From positions 1-64,000 of the forward strand of contig CANTFL010000199.1 of NCBI GenBank assembly GCA_947650285.1: a stretch of DNA of 64,000 bases, written 5' to 3'. This stretch comes from Hyaloperonospora brassicae (lineage: Eukaryota > Oomycota > Peronosporomycetes > Peronosporales > Peronosporaceae). The position numbers were made by a program, and so were the translations under genes. This document shows, in pieces, positions 10,412 through 21,628 of the stretch. The notes below the pieces were generated by a model that was given only the letters and a program-made list of their open reading frames with translations, was not told where the DNA came from and ran no database searches. Position 1 is the first letter of the stretch. Every line of letters begins with the position of its first letter.

Positions 10412-12113
10412 GTGGGTGGAAGGAATCATGATACCGAGGACTTCAGGCTTCGTGACGGTTGGATCGGGGAAGTACAAAGAGTGGCAGACGCTGGCATATA
10501 TGGCTACGACAGGTCAAGTGAAAGAACTCCCAAAAATCAGATCGGACCATTGGTAGATCGCCCTACGTACGCCACGCCCAGATGCATCATGAAACGTCCG
10601 TATGATGTGTTAAATGATCTACCTCCAACAGTCTCTATTGTAACGCAGCAAGTCGGCGACGACGAATTGCAAAAGACGGATACTGTGGCTGCAAAGGAAG
10701 GATCGGTCAACGGAGCCAGATCGAATCCACCCGATGAAACAAATCTATCGTCGAGGGATAACGATCCTGGGATCGAAACCGAGATCGCGATGAGAAGGGA
10801 TCACGGGACCGAACAAGGAGAACAAGAAAACAGACTGTTTTCGTTTAACGTAAATCTTGCGGACAACAGATCAGGATCAAATCGGCCCGAGGGAGCACAA
10901 GAACCTGAAGAGGACGAGTCGTCCAAGATCGACGAAGGTGACTCCGCAGAAGCACCAGTCTACTATCACGATAATGGAGATTTGTTTGCCGGAGACATCG
11001 AGCAACACCTGGCGGTGTTACCAGAGATGTCTACTGCTATGGAAGAATTTACAATTGACGACATTCAGATCGGCGATCCAGATGTTCATCTCAGCGCAGA
11101 TTAACAAAGAATTAGATCGCTGATATGGAAGAATCGTCACCTTCTTATGGGGAAGGGCAACGCTCTACCACCAGCGGCACGAGGAGCGATTTGTGATATC
11201 GATGTCGGTGGAGCCGCATCCATTGCGCAAAGAGTCCGCCCGGTCGCACTCAAATGTCGGGAGAAGCTGTCAGAACTCATTAAAGGACTGTTAGCGGCCA
11301 TAATCGTTCAACCATCCACGTCACCTTGGGCGTCTCCGATAGTGATGATCATCAAGAAGAACGGAGTGGATACTTGTCTTTGTATTGATTATCGAAGAGT
11401 GAACCAGCTGATGCACCCGATGGTTTATCCCATGCCGTTGATCAGCGATCTGCTGGAAGACCTAGATAAAGCTCTGTGGTACTGTTTGCTAGGCATGTCT
11501 AGTGGATTCTTGATTGTGAAAATGACCGAACGAGCAAAACTGATATCAGCGTTTGTCACGACGTTTGGCCTGTTCGAGTGGTTGCAAATGCCGTTTGGGC
11601 TTAAGAATGCGCCCCAGATCTACCAACGTTTGGTTGACAATGCGCTGTATGGATACCTCAAGATTGGCCAGAGATCGGCCTCTGATGGCCCGATCGACGT
11701 GTTCAAATATGGAGAACCTAAGACAGACCGACGACCCTCAATACTAGGACATCGATCTTACATTGACGACATCCTCATACCAGCCGCGTCATGGGAATCG
11801 TTGTACGCAAAAGTAGAGCGATTGCTGGAAGCGTGTGATAAGTGGAATCTGTCTATCAGTCTCACAAAGAGTTTTTGGGGGTGCCGTAAGGGTCGATTAT
11901 CTGGGACATCGTGTGTCGATGGATGATGTGGAGGCTCAGCCCAAGAACTTGGAGTCGTTGATCAACATCCCCTTTCCTAACACGCTGCGAGCTATGCAAT
12001 CGTTTCTCGGGAGCTTGAACTACTACCGTCGCTTCATTGAGGATTTCGCAGTGTATGCCGCGGTATTGTATGAGTTAAGAGAATCGGATTTCTTCGAGAT
12101 CGGCCGATCTTAA
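10412..12113 (+). pseudogene. E2 linker and reverse transcriptase, damaged
   Basis: 10412-11104 encodes an acidic linker; after one in-frame stop (11102-11104) the same frame continues as RT to 11926. Motifs: SPWASPIVMIIKKNG, CIDYRRVNQ, MPFGLKNAPQIYQ and the catalytic SYIDDILI box. The first catalytic motif, normally L-D-M-x-S-G-F, reads LGMSSGF (GGC at 11492-11494), so the Asp is lost. Between the NAP and YIDD motifs there is an extra 30-residue insert. A frameshift near 11880 moves the thumb to 11835-12113 (VDYLGHRVS, FLGSLNYYRRFIEDF). Two independent lesions make it inactive. Confidence 0.85.
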
Positions 12114-12129
12114 CTCGCAGCAGGAGACG

Positions 12130-12770
12130 AATGGTCAAACGAGGGTCGATGGACAGAAGCCAAGGTTTCTTTCACTATGCTAAAGGATAAGATAGCTACA
12201 GCTCCCATGCTCAAACATTTCGACCCAGATCGCCCTCCCGTGATCGTGGTCTACGCTAGCAAGCGGGCTGTTTCAGCGGCCCTGATACAGGAGTACGATG
12301 GCGTTTACCACCCGGTGACGTTTACCAGCCGCACTCTAAAGCCCAATAAGCTTAACTACGGGATGGTGGAGGAGGAAGTGCTGGCGTTACTTCGTGTTTT
12401 GGATGTATGCTATACTACGCTTGCCTCGCGGGAAATCACTGTGTTGACCCGATATTCTACGTTAGCATGGTTGATGCATTCTCAAAGACTCAACGGGAGA
12501 TTAGGACGGTGGGCTGCTTTGCTGTCGAACTGGTCTATAAAAGTGAAGAGGTGCGGAAAAGGAGAAGAAGAGATTTTGGGCATGCTAGCAGCGAGTATCA
12601 CCCCGAGAGAAGAGGTGGAAAAGATGCTGATCGCGATCTCCTCGCGTAAGGACTGCCGACTCAAAATATCGATGCCTCCTCCAAAAGTGGAAGCAGATAA
12701 AGAGTTGCTGGTGGCCAGTTTCGATGGACCGGCAAGGATAAAAATAAAAGAGATTCGTACAGTGCTGTGA
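12130..12770 (+). pseudogene. E2 first RNase H domain (retroelement type)
   Basis: Open from 12177 to 12770 after a stop at 12111-12113. Shows the Ty3/Gypsy RNase H signature, PVIVVYASKRAVSAALIQ, then FTSRTLKPNKLNYG and EEEVLALLRVLD, ending in a linker into the second RNase H. It would remove the RNA strand during reverse transcription. Here the usual Asp of the fourth motif is hard to place (LTRYSTLAWLMHS), consistent with a decayed or remodelled first RNase H in elements that have gained a second one. Confidence 0.7.
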
Positions 12771-13165
12771 TATGGAGGTTACCCGAGCGGAAGAACGTGG
12801 CGGCAGAATGCAGATACACTCTAGACCTCACCGTGAATGAAGCTGAGTATAATGGACTGCTGTAATGCTTCAATTTACTAGCCGATCTGGACAGGGGAAG
12901 AGTAATGTTTATGGGGACTCTAATTTGGTGATCCACCAGATGCGCGGTGAGATCGACTGCAAATCCCCGGGCCTGCAACTTTTGGAACATAAAGCGTTAA
13001 AGAAATTGTGATCTTGGCCTAGTCACGAGTTTCTGCATATAAAGCGAGAATGGAACCAAAGTGTTGATCGACTAGCCAGCACAGCATTGCAGATTGAAGA
13101 AGGAAGATTTGTTGTAGCTGAAGAAGATCGACAAGATCTTATGACATTGAACCGTCTCGAAGAAT
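12700..13165 (+). pseudogene. E2 second, RNase HI-type domain (aRNH)
   Basis: Across two frames and two stops there is a second RNase H: ASFDGPARIK (first Asp), SAVIWRLPE, LTVNEAEYNGLL (Glu), VYGDSNLVIHQMRGEI (Asp) and REWNQSVDRLAS (last Asp). All four catalytic acids of the RNase HI family can be seen, in the right order. This is the extra RNase H described in plant Tat-lineage and some oomycete Gypsy elements, where it lies between the original RNase H and integrase, as here. Stops at about 12868 and 13009 and a frameshift near 12905 inactivate it. Confidence 0.8.
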
Positions 13166-13447
13166 TGTTGAAGCTTAAGCAGGAAGGGTCAGCTGGCTCG
13201 GATCACTGCGAATACGAGATCAGCCGGGAGGATACGACATGCACCTGAAGTGATACAAGAGGAGATGGTACAGAGGATTAGAATTTAACGCATTGTCCAA
13301 GCTCAAGATGAAGGGCGTTGGATTGTGAATCTCAAGAGGTATATAAGTGGTGATGTATTAAACTTGGACGCGGCAGAAGTGAAGATGTGCGCAAAACTGG
13401 CACCGGAGTATGAGATCGATTAGAACGGTCTGCTATTTTTCTGCCCC

Positions 13448-14640
13448 ATGGCGAAAAGAGAGTTAGACAATCGCGATGATTTAATACGGTTGGTGATCCC
13501 TGAGACGTTGCAACAGGAATTTTTGCATCACTATCATACGAGCCTGGAAGGAGGCCATCAGGGTATCGGCAGAACTTATCAGAGGATCAGATCGCGATTC
13601 AATTGGAGAGGATTGTATCGGAGTGTGCAAAGATATGTGGGCGATTGTACCGACTGTGAAACTGGAAAATGAAGTCCGATGATTCATGGGAGATCCCCAG
13701 GCAACTTACAAGCAACCTTTCCATTCCAGATCATCGCAATGGATCATATACCGTCGTTGCTTAAATTTATCAAGGAATACCGAGCTGCTCATTCGGGTGG
13801 ACCTCTTCTCGGGATATAAGATTGCAAAGGCTAGCTCATCACGGACGGCACAAACAATAGCGGATAATTACGAAGAATTTGTATTTCGACGCTTCGGAGC
13901 TAGCGAGGCTATCAGGCACGATCGAAAACCGGGATTTATGTCCGATTTTTTTGAGCCTTCAGTCGGATCGTAGGACAGAAACAGCGTGCCACCATGGCCT
14001 ACAGGCCACAAGAAAATGGAACAGCCGAACGAATGATACAAACCTTGACCCAATCGCTTAAGATGTAAGTGGCTGATGTTAATCAACGAGACTGGGATGA
14101 GTATGCTAAACGGCTCACATTTGCGTCCAACACCGCGCAAGATCGGATCCGAAGGGATACCCCATTCTATCTGATTCATGGGTGGGATTCACGATCGACA
14201 TTAGAAGCTACGTTATTATTGGGAACACGAGAACGAGAGATCGCGATCCGAAGCGGTGTAGATAAAGTATTCAAAGACACTATCAGCGAGCGCGATCCGC
14301 AGTGAACGATAAACTACGAGCTGCGATCCAAGAGAGGGCAGATCGACAAAACGAAGATTTGGAGCAACACGAGGTCGAAGTGGGAACGCCTGTCTGGCTG
14401 TACTTAGATCGGGTCAAGGAAGGATACGCGAAGAAACTAGCACATATGTGGCTTGGCCCATTCCGAGTTGCGGATATTTGCGGAGGTCACGCGGTGAAGT
14501 TGGAGATCGCCGGAATTCCATATCGAATATTTCCGATTGTACATCTATCAAAACAAAAGAGAGTAAAGACGTTCCCTGAACGGCCAAAAGACCAGCTGAC
14601 AATAGATGAAGCAGATCGCTTAGATTTTGATGAAGCTCCG
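13448..14640 (+). pseudogene. E2 integrase, frameshifted
   Basis: 13448-13672 carries the HHCC zinc domain (HYHTSLEGGHQGIGR ... CTDCETGK). The core follows in other frames: IIAMDHIPSLLK (first Asp, near 13740), AIRHDRKPGF (second Asp, near 13915) and GTAERMIQTL (Glu, near 14020). 14302-14784 holds the GPF/Y module (YAKKLAHMWLGPFRVAD, then IVHLSKQKRV). At least three frame changes are needed to read the whole domain. Confidence 0.82.
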
Positions 14641-14649
14641 CTACCAGAG

Positions 14650-14908
14650 GACAGTTGGGAGAACGATCTTGAAGATGGAGAATACGAAGTAGAAGAAATA
14701 TTGGACGTGCGATGTGGTAGGAAAACCCGTTATAGGCGAGTACACCGACAGTTTCTGGTGAAGTGGAAGGGGAATCCGGCCTGAGTTGGGTGGATGAGGG
14801 CGATCTGAGTTGTGGAGCGATCTTGCAAGAGTTCGAGCGGGATCGGGTAATAAGGAAAAGTTTCGGAATGATGCAATCACATGAAAGTCAGTCGGAAGAA
14901 CTTTAACG
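14650..14908 (+). pseudogene. E2 chromodomain-like tail
   Basis: YEVEEILDVRCGRKTR then RQFLVKWKG, followed after a one-base frame change (near 14780) by SWVDEGDL and an acidic tail ending at a TAA at 14906-14908. This fits a chromodomain at the C-terminus of a Gypsy integrase. Confidence 0.65.
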
Positions 14909-15159
14909 GTTGAAACAAGGTGTGCTAGACGGTAGCACAGGCTGAAGGGCGGGTTGTAAGATTTGCTAGGAGGTAGTATATGTTGGAAGAAGGAGGTGTG
15001 TGTGTGAGTATGGAGTCAGTCCGATGAATTACCTTACCGAACGATGTGGACCGAGACAGACTAGTGATTGTGGGAGTTGAAAGAAATAATTACCAAAGAA
15101 TACGATTGAACGATATACACTATGGAGAAAGATGATCGATCTCGAACACTTATCTGGAG
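14909..15159. other. E2 spacer after pol
   Basis: About 250 bp between the pol stop and the end of the antisense frame. No open frame or motif recognised; somewhat purine-rich. Confidence 0.5.
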
Positions 15160-17876
15160 TTAAGACGATGTAGCAGGCTTGAACTTGTTCTGGAGACGAA
15201 AAATTTGCGATCCCGGATGGTCCCCAGGGGCGTAGCGGAACTGGTTGCGCCAGGGGTCCTCATGGTCGGCTATTTTCAAAGCCTCTAGCAGGTCGGCTGG
15301 GTAGGTATTACGCCCCAATCCGGGATACCAAACTCGTTCTTCATGCATGCGTGGGTAATGCAAGAAGAAGGGATCGAGCAAAATGTCTAGATTGCAATGA
15401 CCTTCGATCATGCCGCGGAGTTTTGACTTCAGGGAATTCTTCCAGCGCGCTCCAAAACGATATCGCCGCTGTTTCCGCTGGCGCCAAAACGATTGCATGA
15501 ATCGATCAGATCGACGTTGAACCGGAGAGATTGGGAAAGCTTGAGTGGATTCCCACAGCGCCTGACGCTGACTGGACTCCAGATTCAGACAACGAGTACC
15601 CATGGTCCGATACCACCCGTCAGGGAAAACGAGATCGGGTTCACGAGAATCACGATGCTGTCCCAGGAAGATCGGGCGTATAGAGCCTCAATGTGTCGCC
15701 GCGAGATTAGCCCAGACGCCCAAGTCCCCGTAGGAGGAGCCCGTCTGTGAGAGTTGGAGGGGAATATCTGGGCTTGGAGTAGTGGTTTAACAACAATTCA
15801 ATCGACATCGTCTCACGCAGACCATCGCGATCCGCGAAACTGACCAAGGAGTGATCTCAGAAACCACCCGGCGGGAAGGTACCAAATAGTTAGGAATTCA
15901 CCGATCCCGAGGTTGCTGAAGTGGTGAAAGATCGTCAAAGTCGGCATCCGCGAGGACTCGGTTATCCACTGGGCGTACCGGAATGGTGATGCTGTTGTCG
16001 CTTTCGGATAGACGGCTGGCCGGGAGCGCAGTAAATCCACGGGGCGAATTAGCGGAGCCGATCTCGCTGAGTGCCTCTTCCGGCAACGACAAATCCGCAT
16101 CTCCAGAATCATCATCATTATCCTGAACATCGATTATGGGAGCAGTCGCAACCGGAGCCGTCGAATAAGAGAGATAACGAGGCTCCGGCTCAGTCGGTGA
16201 AGGCGGACGTGACGGTTCTTAGCCGTGCACAGTTTTCACGGACGGAGCGGTATTTGTTGGGGTGGCCACCGAGGAGTTTGAAGTTCCGACGATCGTCCGA
16301 TCTCGGGCGTCGACGAGCGGCCGATCTGGATTGGGACATCACAGACCGAGTCAAATCATCCGAGCTCGATTCCGACTCTGTCAGCTCCCCACTTTCCGAT
16401 CCAGTCCCAGAAGCCGTGGACTAATGCGGAGAAGAAGAAGAATTGAGTGAAGGCTCTGGTGGGGCCGATCTGTGGAATTTCTTGGAATGTGGTGAGGGGT
16501 TCAACGACAATAGCCGGGAGCCCGAACGGGTGGCGGACAAAACCTTGGACTGTGACGATAGATGGACACGTCGACGCTTGGCAGGCGGGGTAGGCGATCT
16601 TGGTCTGGATTTGATGGCAAGCGACCTCGACCCCCGACTAGCGGAAGTAGGGGGCGATCCGGCCCGAGAAGCACTCTTGGGTGCCGGCTGAGCAGACAAC
16701 GCAGACGATTGGGACCCGAGTATGGCACTATTGATTGTGTGAAGGAGAGTCTGGTGTTCCGCTATAGCCCGATCCCGATCCTGTTCGGCCACCTGTAGCT
16801 GGTCGTACACCGTGAGGTGTTCAGCAAGATGACGGCGGAGGTTAGCTTTCTCCATCTACGAAAGTGCCAACTGACCCTCCAGAGGAGTCAAACTATCCAC
16901 TTGTTATATGAGATCGCTGATCGAGGCCAGGCCCTCTGCGATCTCCACCTGAGACCGATCCAATTCATTCTTCAGATGCAGAACGTCCATGTGAAGGAAA
17001 GACCTGTCGGAGGTCAGTTGGTCACTCTGCTGTCGGAGAGAATTAAGTTCGACTTGGAGAGAACGGACTTGGGCTTGCAAGTTTTACATCTGTCGTTTTA
17101 AACTGCCCTGATCCTCATCGCTGGCACGTAACAGAGCGCGTAGCCGAAGGATCTGCGCCGATTGATCTCGTTGTGTCCGCAGAGCGCACTTGAAGTCTCT
17201 CAGAAAATGTATTGCGTTGACGTAGCGGCCTTGCATCAAATCATATCGACGCTGGACGAAATAGACGAAGGGGCGGCCGATCTGTACAGAGAATAGATAT
17301 CGTCTTGCAAGCGATCCACCCGGGCGACCGCATCTCGGTATGACTGCTGAACAGCATGAATTGCATCGGCTTGCTTGTAGAAGGTAGCCTCTCGATCCCA
17401 TAAATAAGATATCGTAGCCAACGTAAGACGAACGTCGCTAGCAGAACCCTTGAAATGTGGCCGGAAACACTAGCAGTTGGAGCAGACCCTCCACGAGACT
17501 CTCCAGTGGCCAGGATGTAGGATTTAAACCTACCCAGGATAGCCGGAGATGCGGGAAGTGAGATCGGCTCAGGCCGGGGGTCTGGAGATCCCATGACGAT
17601 GGATAGCGATCCAACCGGACTAAGATAACCTGGGGTACCCGGCAGATCTAACACTTTGAGAATATAATCTTCTGGATTGGCCGATCTGGGTGAAAGATCG
17701 CGATCCGGCGACAAAAGTGAGTCAGAACACTCCGAGGATACTGGAGAAGTGGGCAGACGCGTCGGTGAGGTCATGGGATGGACTTGAGTGCTTGTAACGA
17801 ATATGAGGCTGACTGGACTGAAGTCGATTGCTGCCCAAACGGAATTCAGTAAAGGGGGCGGTTGTGATAAGGTCAC
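15160..17876 (-). pseudogene. E2 antisense ORF (aORF-2), coiled-coil protein
   Basis: Runs on the minus strand from ATG 17876, 14 bp inside the 3' LTR, back toward pol. The first open stretch (17876-17241) is Ser/Pro-rich (LPTSPVSSECSDSLLSP). From 17401 to 16421 a single frame with only three stops encodes heptad-rich helices (QVRSLQVELNSLRQQSDQL, then LHMDVLHLKNELDRSQ, then YDQLQVAEQDRDRAIAEH) followed by a basic Ser/Pro-rich stretch (PRSPTPPAKRRRV). Further open parts at 16092-15898 and 15603-15160. No family recognised. Long coiled coils are unlikely in a random antisense frame, so it probably was a gene; it is now broken by frameshifts. Confidence 0.6.
17851..17862 (+). promoter_or_regulatory. 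E2 polypurine tract
   Basis: AAAGGGGGCGGT directly before the 3' LTR start TGTG; the expected plus-strand primer of an LTR element. Confidence 0.75.
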
Positions 17877-19693
17877 TAATTAAGTTAAATGATGGGACGT
17901 GGATCGGTGGCCACCCAGTTAAGGTGTCACTTACTAATGGAAAACGGGTCTATGGGACGTGGCGATCCAATGAGGAGATGGAAACCGATCTCAACGGGAA
18001 TCGGCGATCTGGTCCAACTGTCACCAAACTGATGGATACGGATCGACCTGAGACGGAGCGATCTGGGACAAGCCGACAAATAGAACGATTTCCATGGAGC
18101 GATCTGGGACAAGGATCTGGGACAAGGATCTGGGACCAAGTGATGTGATATGACTCGGTGATGAAGGTGTAACATCCTGCAGATCGGTGACGCTCTCTAC
18201 TGATCTCCCAAAGGGAGTACTGATTTAGGTGAATTATGGCCTGATATGGAAGTGGGGATGTTTGTGGGAGTCCGTGGGACCGTTGTAAGAACTGTGGATG
18301 GTCCCATTGAGCAGATAAACTCTTGGTGATGGTATCGGAGTATGCACAGTGAACGGAAGAACATATATGGCCGGATTGCACTATGTCGATCCTCGACTAT
18401 CTCGAATTGGGCATCAGATCGGTCATGTTTTCCACTGATTATGGATATATCGCTGATGAGACTTTCGGATCATGACAGACATGCTTGTTGAAGGTCCGTG
18501 CGTGATGTCTCAAAAGTTCAGACCGAAAGAGCCAGTGGAAGCCGGTTGAATTGACGTCGCAAAGCGGATTTGGACACATTTGGTGTTTGAGTACTATTTT
18601 GAACCTTTTGGTATCAAAATTGGGCATTTGGTACCACATTTGGGATTTGCTCCTTTTTGATGTCTAGGTACGATATCGGGAGTGTTGGCGCTATCTTTGG
18701 AGTACAGGCCACGAAATTTCGACACGTGTTCAACGGGGCGGTCAAGTTTAAAGGTGATATCGACTTGGAGAGTGACGTACGGTTGGGAATAGGCTTAAAG
18801 ATAGGTTGGCTAATAATTGGTTGGTAAATAAACAGACTCGAACTCTACTTCTTATGCACACGACGCGCGTTCCTCCCCTCTTCTCCGGGAATGATTGATT
18901 TGGCTTCACCGGCGGGTCAAGGCCAGCGTGTTACAAGGAGACAGAAGACCGATCTTGGATTGTTGGCCAAGATCGGGAAGAGCGATCTCGGGATATCTGG
19001 CCCGGATCGATCAAGTACTCACACTCAACTCAACTGCTAGGGTAGCAGCAACACAAGGAAAAGGAAAATGACATTGGATACAAGATCGCGAGACGGCTCA
19101 AGTGGTCAGAAGATCCGGACAAGGCGTTAAAGACAAGATCAGTCAAGATCGAAGCGGTCTACTGGACATATCGGCGTGTTTCATTTTGGCGAAACCAAGA
19201 ACCGATCTGTCCATATTGCGCACTTCCGGCAAGATCGGCCGATCCCGAGACCAGATCGGACCGATCCCGAGACCAGATCGGACCGATCCCAACGCAAGAT
19301 CGACGCAAGACTATTATTTGCTGAGTGAAGATTTCCGCATAGCAAAAACCCCGATCCCGAAGACGAATCGAGATCGATGTGATTCAAGATCGATATCGCG
19401 ACATCTCCAAATAGAGATCGCCGCGACCCAAGATCAGGATCACAGAACCCCTGTTCGTGGTGTAAATATTTCCGCACCGGAAGCGAACGCTCAATCCCAA
19501 ACCCTCAGCGAGATCGACGTCTCCCAAGGCCATTACGAAGAGCTCAAGCCAGCCCAAACGACGGGCACACAAGGTAAGCACAAGGCTATACAGCAAGGCA
19601 CGGATCGGAGTACCGCCTCCGTGAGTCGGCAAGTCTGGGCAAGTGGAAGATCGACACTCACTAAAGTAATTTTGTGAGATCGAATTCACCACA
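17863..19693 (+). repeat. 3' LTR of E2 (1831 bp)
   Basis: Preceded by a polypurine tract (17851-17862) and starting TGTGATAA; ends TTCACCACA. The extra 13 bp relative to the 5' LTR come from one more copy of a GATCTGGGACAAG unit near 18110-18135. Confidence 0.92.
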
Positions 19694-20084
19694 ATATCAA
19701 TGTCATTACCGACATTCAGTGAGGCGCCACCTCGGCCGCCCTCACTCGGTGGGATTTTATGTGCCATTCTACTTACATCAGAGAAATTACATTCTTGATG
19801 TCTCGGCCCTAGGCCAACCATGCCTGCAGCATGCAGTTTCTCAGTATCACAACGAGTATCACTCAACGGAGTATAAATTCCCTCACATACGGTGAAAGAG
19901 ATCCGCCGAATTCTATTGTCATTGAAATTGGAGCTTACTAAGTCGGACATATTAATTTCCAGCACATTGACATCTTCTGTTAAAGGCTAGCGCCAAGTTT
20001 GCTCCTGCTGCCTAGCAAAGGTGGGTTCATGACTATCCAAAATTTCGCTAGGAACAACGCGCGTGGCGCCTAGGTCTTAGACCT
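19694..20084 (-). pseudogene. E1 protease-RT linker, interrupted by E2
   Basis: Minus-strand sequence between the protease and the nested element. A long open frame (19384-19965) crosses the E2 LTR border and so is chimeric. The linker resumes at 5255 on the other side of E2, where a Lys/Arg-rich and then acidic stretch precedes RT. No known domain is recognised. Confidence 0.5.
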
Positions 20085-20405
20085 CCAATTAATCCATGGA
20101 TCATGGCGTTCAAGCCAAGCCATACCCAGGATGAGATCGTATCTCGAATCCAAATCGAGGACAAGACAGCGTTCAATGCTGTCAAAGTCCAAAAACTGCA
20201 CACCTAAGACCAACGGAACTTTAGCCACCGTGACGTGACTACCAGTCCCTAAACGAACGGTGATCGAATCACCTTCATGCGCTTTGAGCGGTTCAGCATA
20301 TCGCTGACTTCCCTCAAGAGAAGGAGGTCAAGCATAATTGCATGATGCTCCGGAGTCGATTAGGATCGACCAATGCTTCTCAAAGCCTTTAATCTTCGCC
20401 TCGGC
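20085..20405 (-). pseudogene. E1 aspartic protease domain
   Basis: In one minus-strand frame: ILIDSGAS (the D-S-G active-site motif) near 20360, followed about 70 residues later by YDLILGMAWL, the hydrophobic-hydrophobic-G segment that closes the retropepsin fold. One in-frame stop lies shortly after the active site. The protease would cut the Gag-Pol precursor. Nested E2 begins about 400 bp downstream in transcription order and separates the protease from RT. Confidence 0.75.
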
Positions 20406-20617
20406 GACTATCAAGCCAGGCTTGTATTCACGCTCTGTGCTGGCTGTCACAGAGCTTTGTGGGCTAAGCCCTGTTTCTGTCTACCTCGTAGAAAAGTAAA
20501 AGGACTCAGTTATACCCCAGTAGGGCACCCCCGCGCGTACTGGGTGCCGACGTTTCCCCATGCCATACCAGAATTCTGTTTGGGGCCGAGCTTTCGACTC
20601 ATAGGAGTCTGGTGTTG

Positions 20618-21576
20618 CTTGCGCAAAGGACAAGTGGGGCGCAAGTGTTTAGTGCTTACGCACATGTAACAGCTTCTCACTTCCTGTTTTTTTGCTCCGC
20701 AACCTGAAGCTCAGCTTCACCTTCATCTTCAGCATGGACGAGATCCATCTTCTCAGACTTACCGTAAGCCAAAGTATATGCTGAGGCTTCCCTCGCAAAG
20801 TTTAGGCTTACCTGTTCTAACTAAGTCTGACCGACTTAAGTTGTGCTCAGCATTTTGAGCGATGCTCACCTCCTCTTCGGAAGTAAAAAGATGGACCCGA
20901 AAGACCTTGGTCCTAAAAAACCCATTGATAAAAGCTTTTATCAAGACAGTAACACCGACTGTTTCAGGGGGAGGGTCAAATTGCATAGCAGCCATCAGAG
21001 CTCTCGACTCTTAAACTTAGTCCGTTAACTCATTCTTACCTTGACGGGTCGACAAGAAGAGTGAACGTACGCGATAAGCCTGGTTAGGTGGCGAGAAAAT
21101 TCGCATAAGGTTTAACTTGAGCTATCCCCCTGTGGCAAAAGCCAAGTCGACCGACGTGCCAAAGTCAGAGCCCACTCTCTAGCTCTCCCATCGATCTTAG
21201 AGATGTCCAGCGAAGCTCGCTGGTGCTCCAGTGAGATAAGGCCAGAGCTCAAGGCCATCTCAATCTCACGGATCCAGAGGGTCAGGTTTTCCCCCTCCGA
21301 CCCGGATTAATGTTTAACGTCCACCCTAACGGGACGAGAAATAGCCTTTTCATTTTGCATCGCCACGTAGCGTGTTGGCATGGCCGACGCTACTTGGTTT
21401 TGAACCTTCCCTAAAAGGGCCTTTTCATACTGCATGAAGGTCTCGACTCGTGCATTGAGCACATCGGGACTTTGTGCAGCTATACACTCCACATACTCTA
21501 TGCCTACGACCGCGGTCAGCTTCTCAAGCGCGACCTTTTGGGCCTCAGAGAGGGGTGTGGATTGCTCCATCCTCAC
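20618..21576 (-). pseudogene. E1 gag, broken
   Basis: Minus-strand frame starting MRMEQSTPLSEAQK at 21576, about 50 bp inside the 5' LTR, then interrupted segments (another open part at 20759-20995). Near the 3' end (20630-20671) there is a CCHC zinc knuckle CYMCVSTKHLRPTC (C-X2-C-X4-H-X4-C), the nucleic-acid-binding motif of retroelement nucleocapsids. Stops and frame changes occur between these parts, so no full Gag is made. The assignment rests on position after the primer site, the knuckle, and the protease that follows. Confidence 0.7.
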
Positions 21577-21611
21577 AGAGGATCAGTCTTACCGACTCAG
21601 GCGTAGATTGA

Positions 21612-21626
21612 CTACAAGTGCTACCA
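21612..21626 (-). promoter_or_regulatory. E1 primer binding site
   Basis: On the minus strand TGGTAGCACTTGTAG lies two bases inside the 5' LTR. It starts with TGG, the complement of a tRNA CCA end. E3 has almost the same site (34689-34704, TGGTAGCACTTTGTAG) at the same spacing, so E1 and E3 probably use the same primer tRNA, which I cannot name. Confidence 0.7.
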
Positions 21627-21628
21627 AG

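Larger units (their letters stand above)
5256..19693 (+). mobile_element. E2: dual-RNase H Ty3/Gypsy LTR retrotransposon nested in E1
   Basis: LTRs 5256-7073 and 17863-19693 begin TGTG and end CACA. Between them in plus orientation are gag with three zinc knuckles, protease, RT, RNase H, a second RNase H, integrase and a chromodomain, then a 2.9-kb segment with an antisense frame. Total length is 14.4 kb. Dual RNase H LTR elements are known from plants (Tat lineage) and oomycetes. GATC is strongly over-represented in LTRs and internal region alike. Flanks (GCCAT before, ATATC after) do not form a target duplication. The reading frames are heavily damaged although the LTRs are nearly identical over most of their length. 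Confidence 0.9.

Noticed and set aside
19384..19965. 193-codon minus-strand gene
   Set aside because: Chimeric frame spanning the E2 LTR and E1 internal DNA; it exists only because of the insertion.
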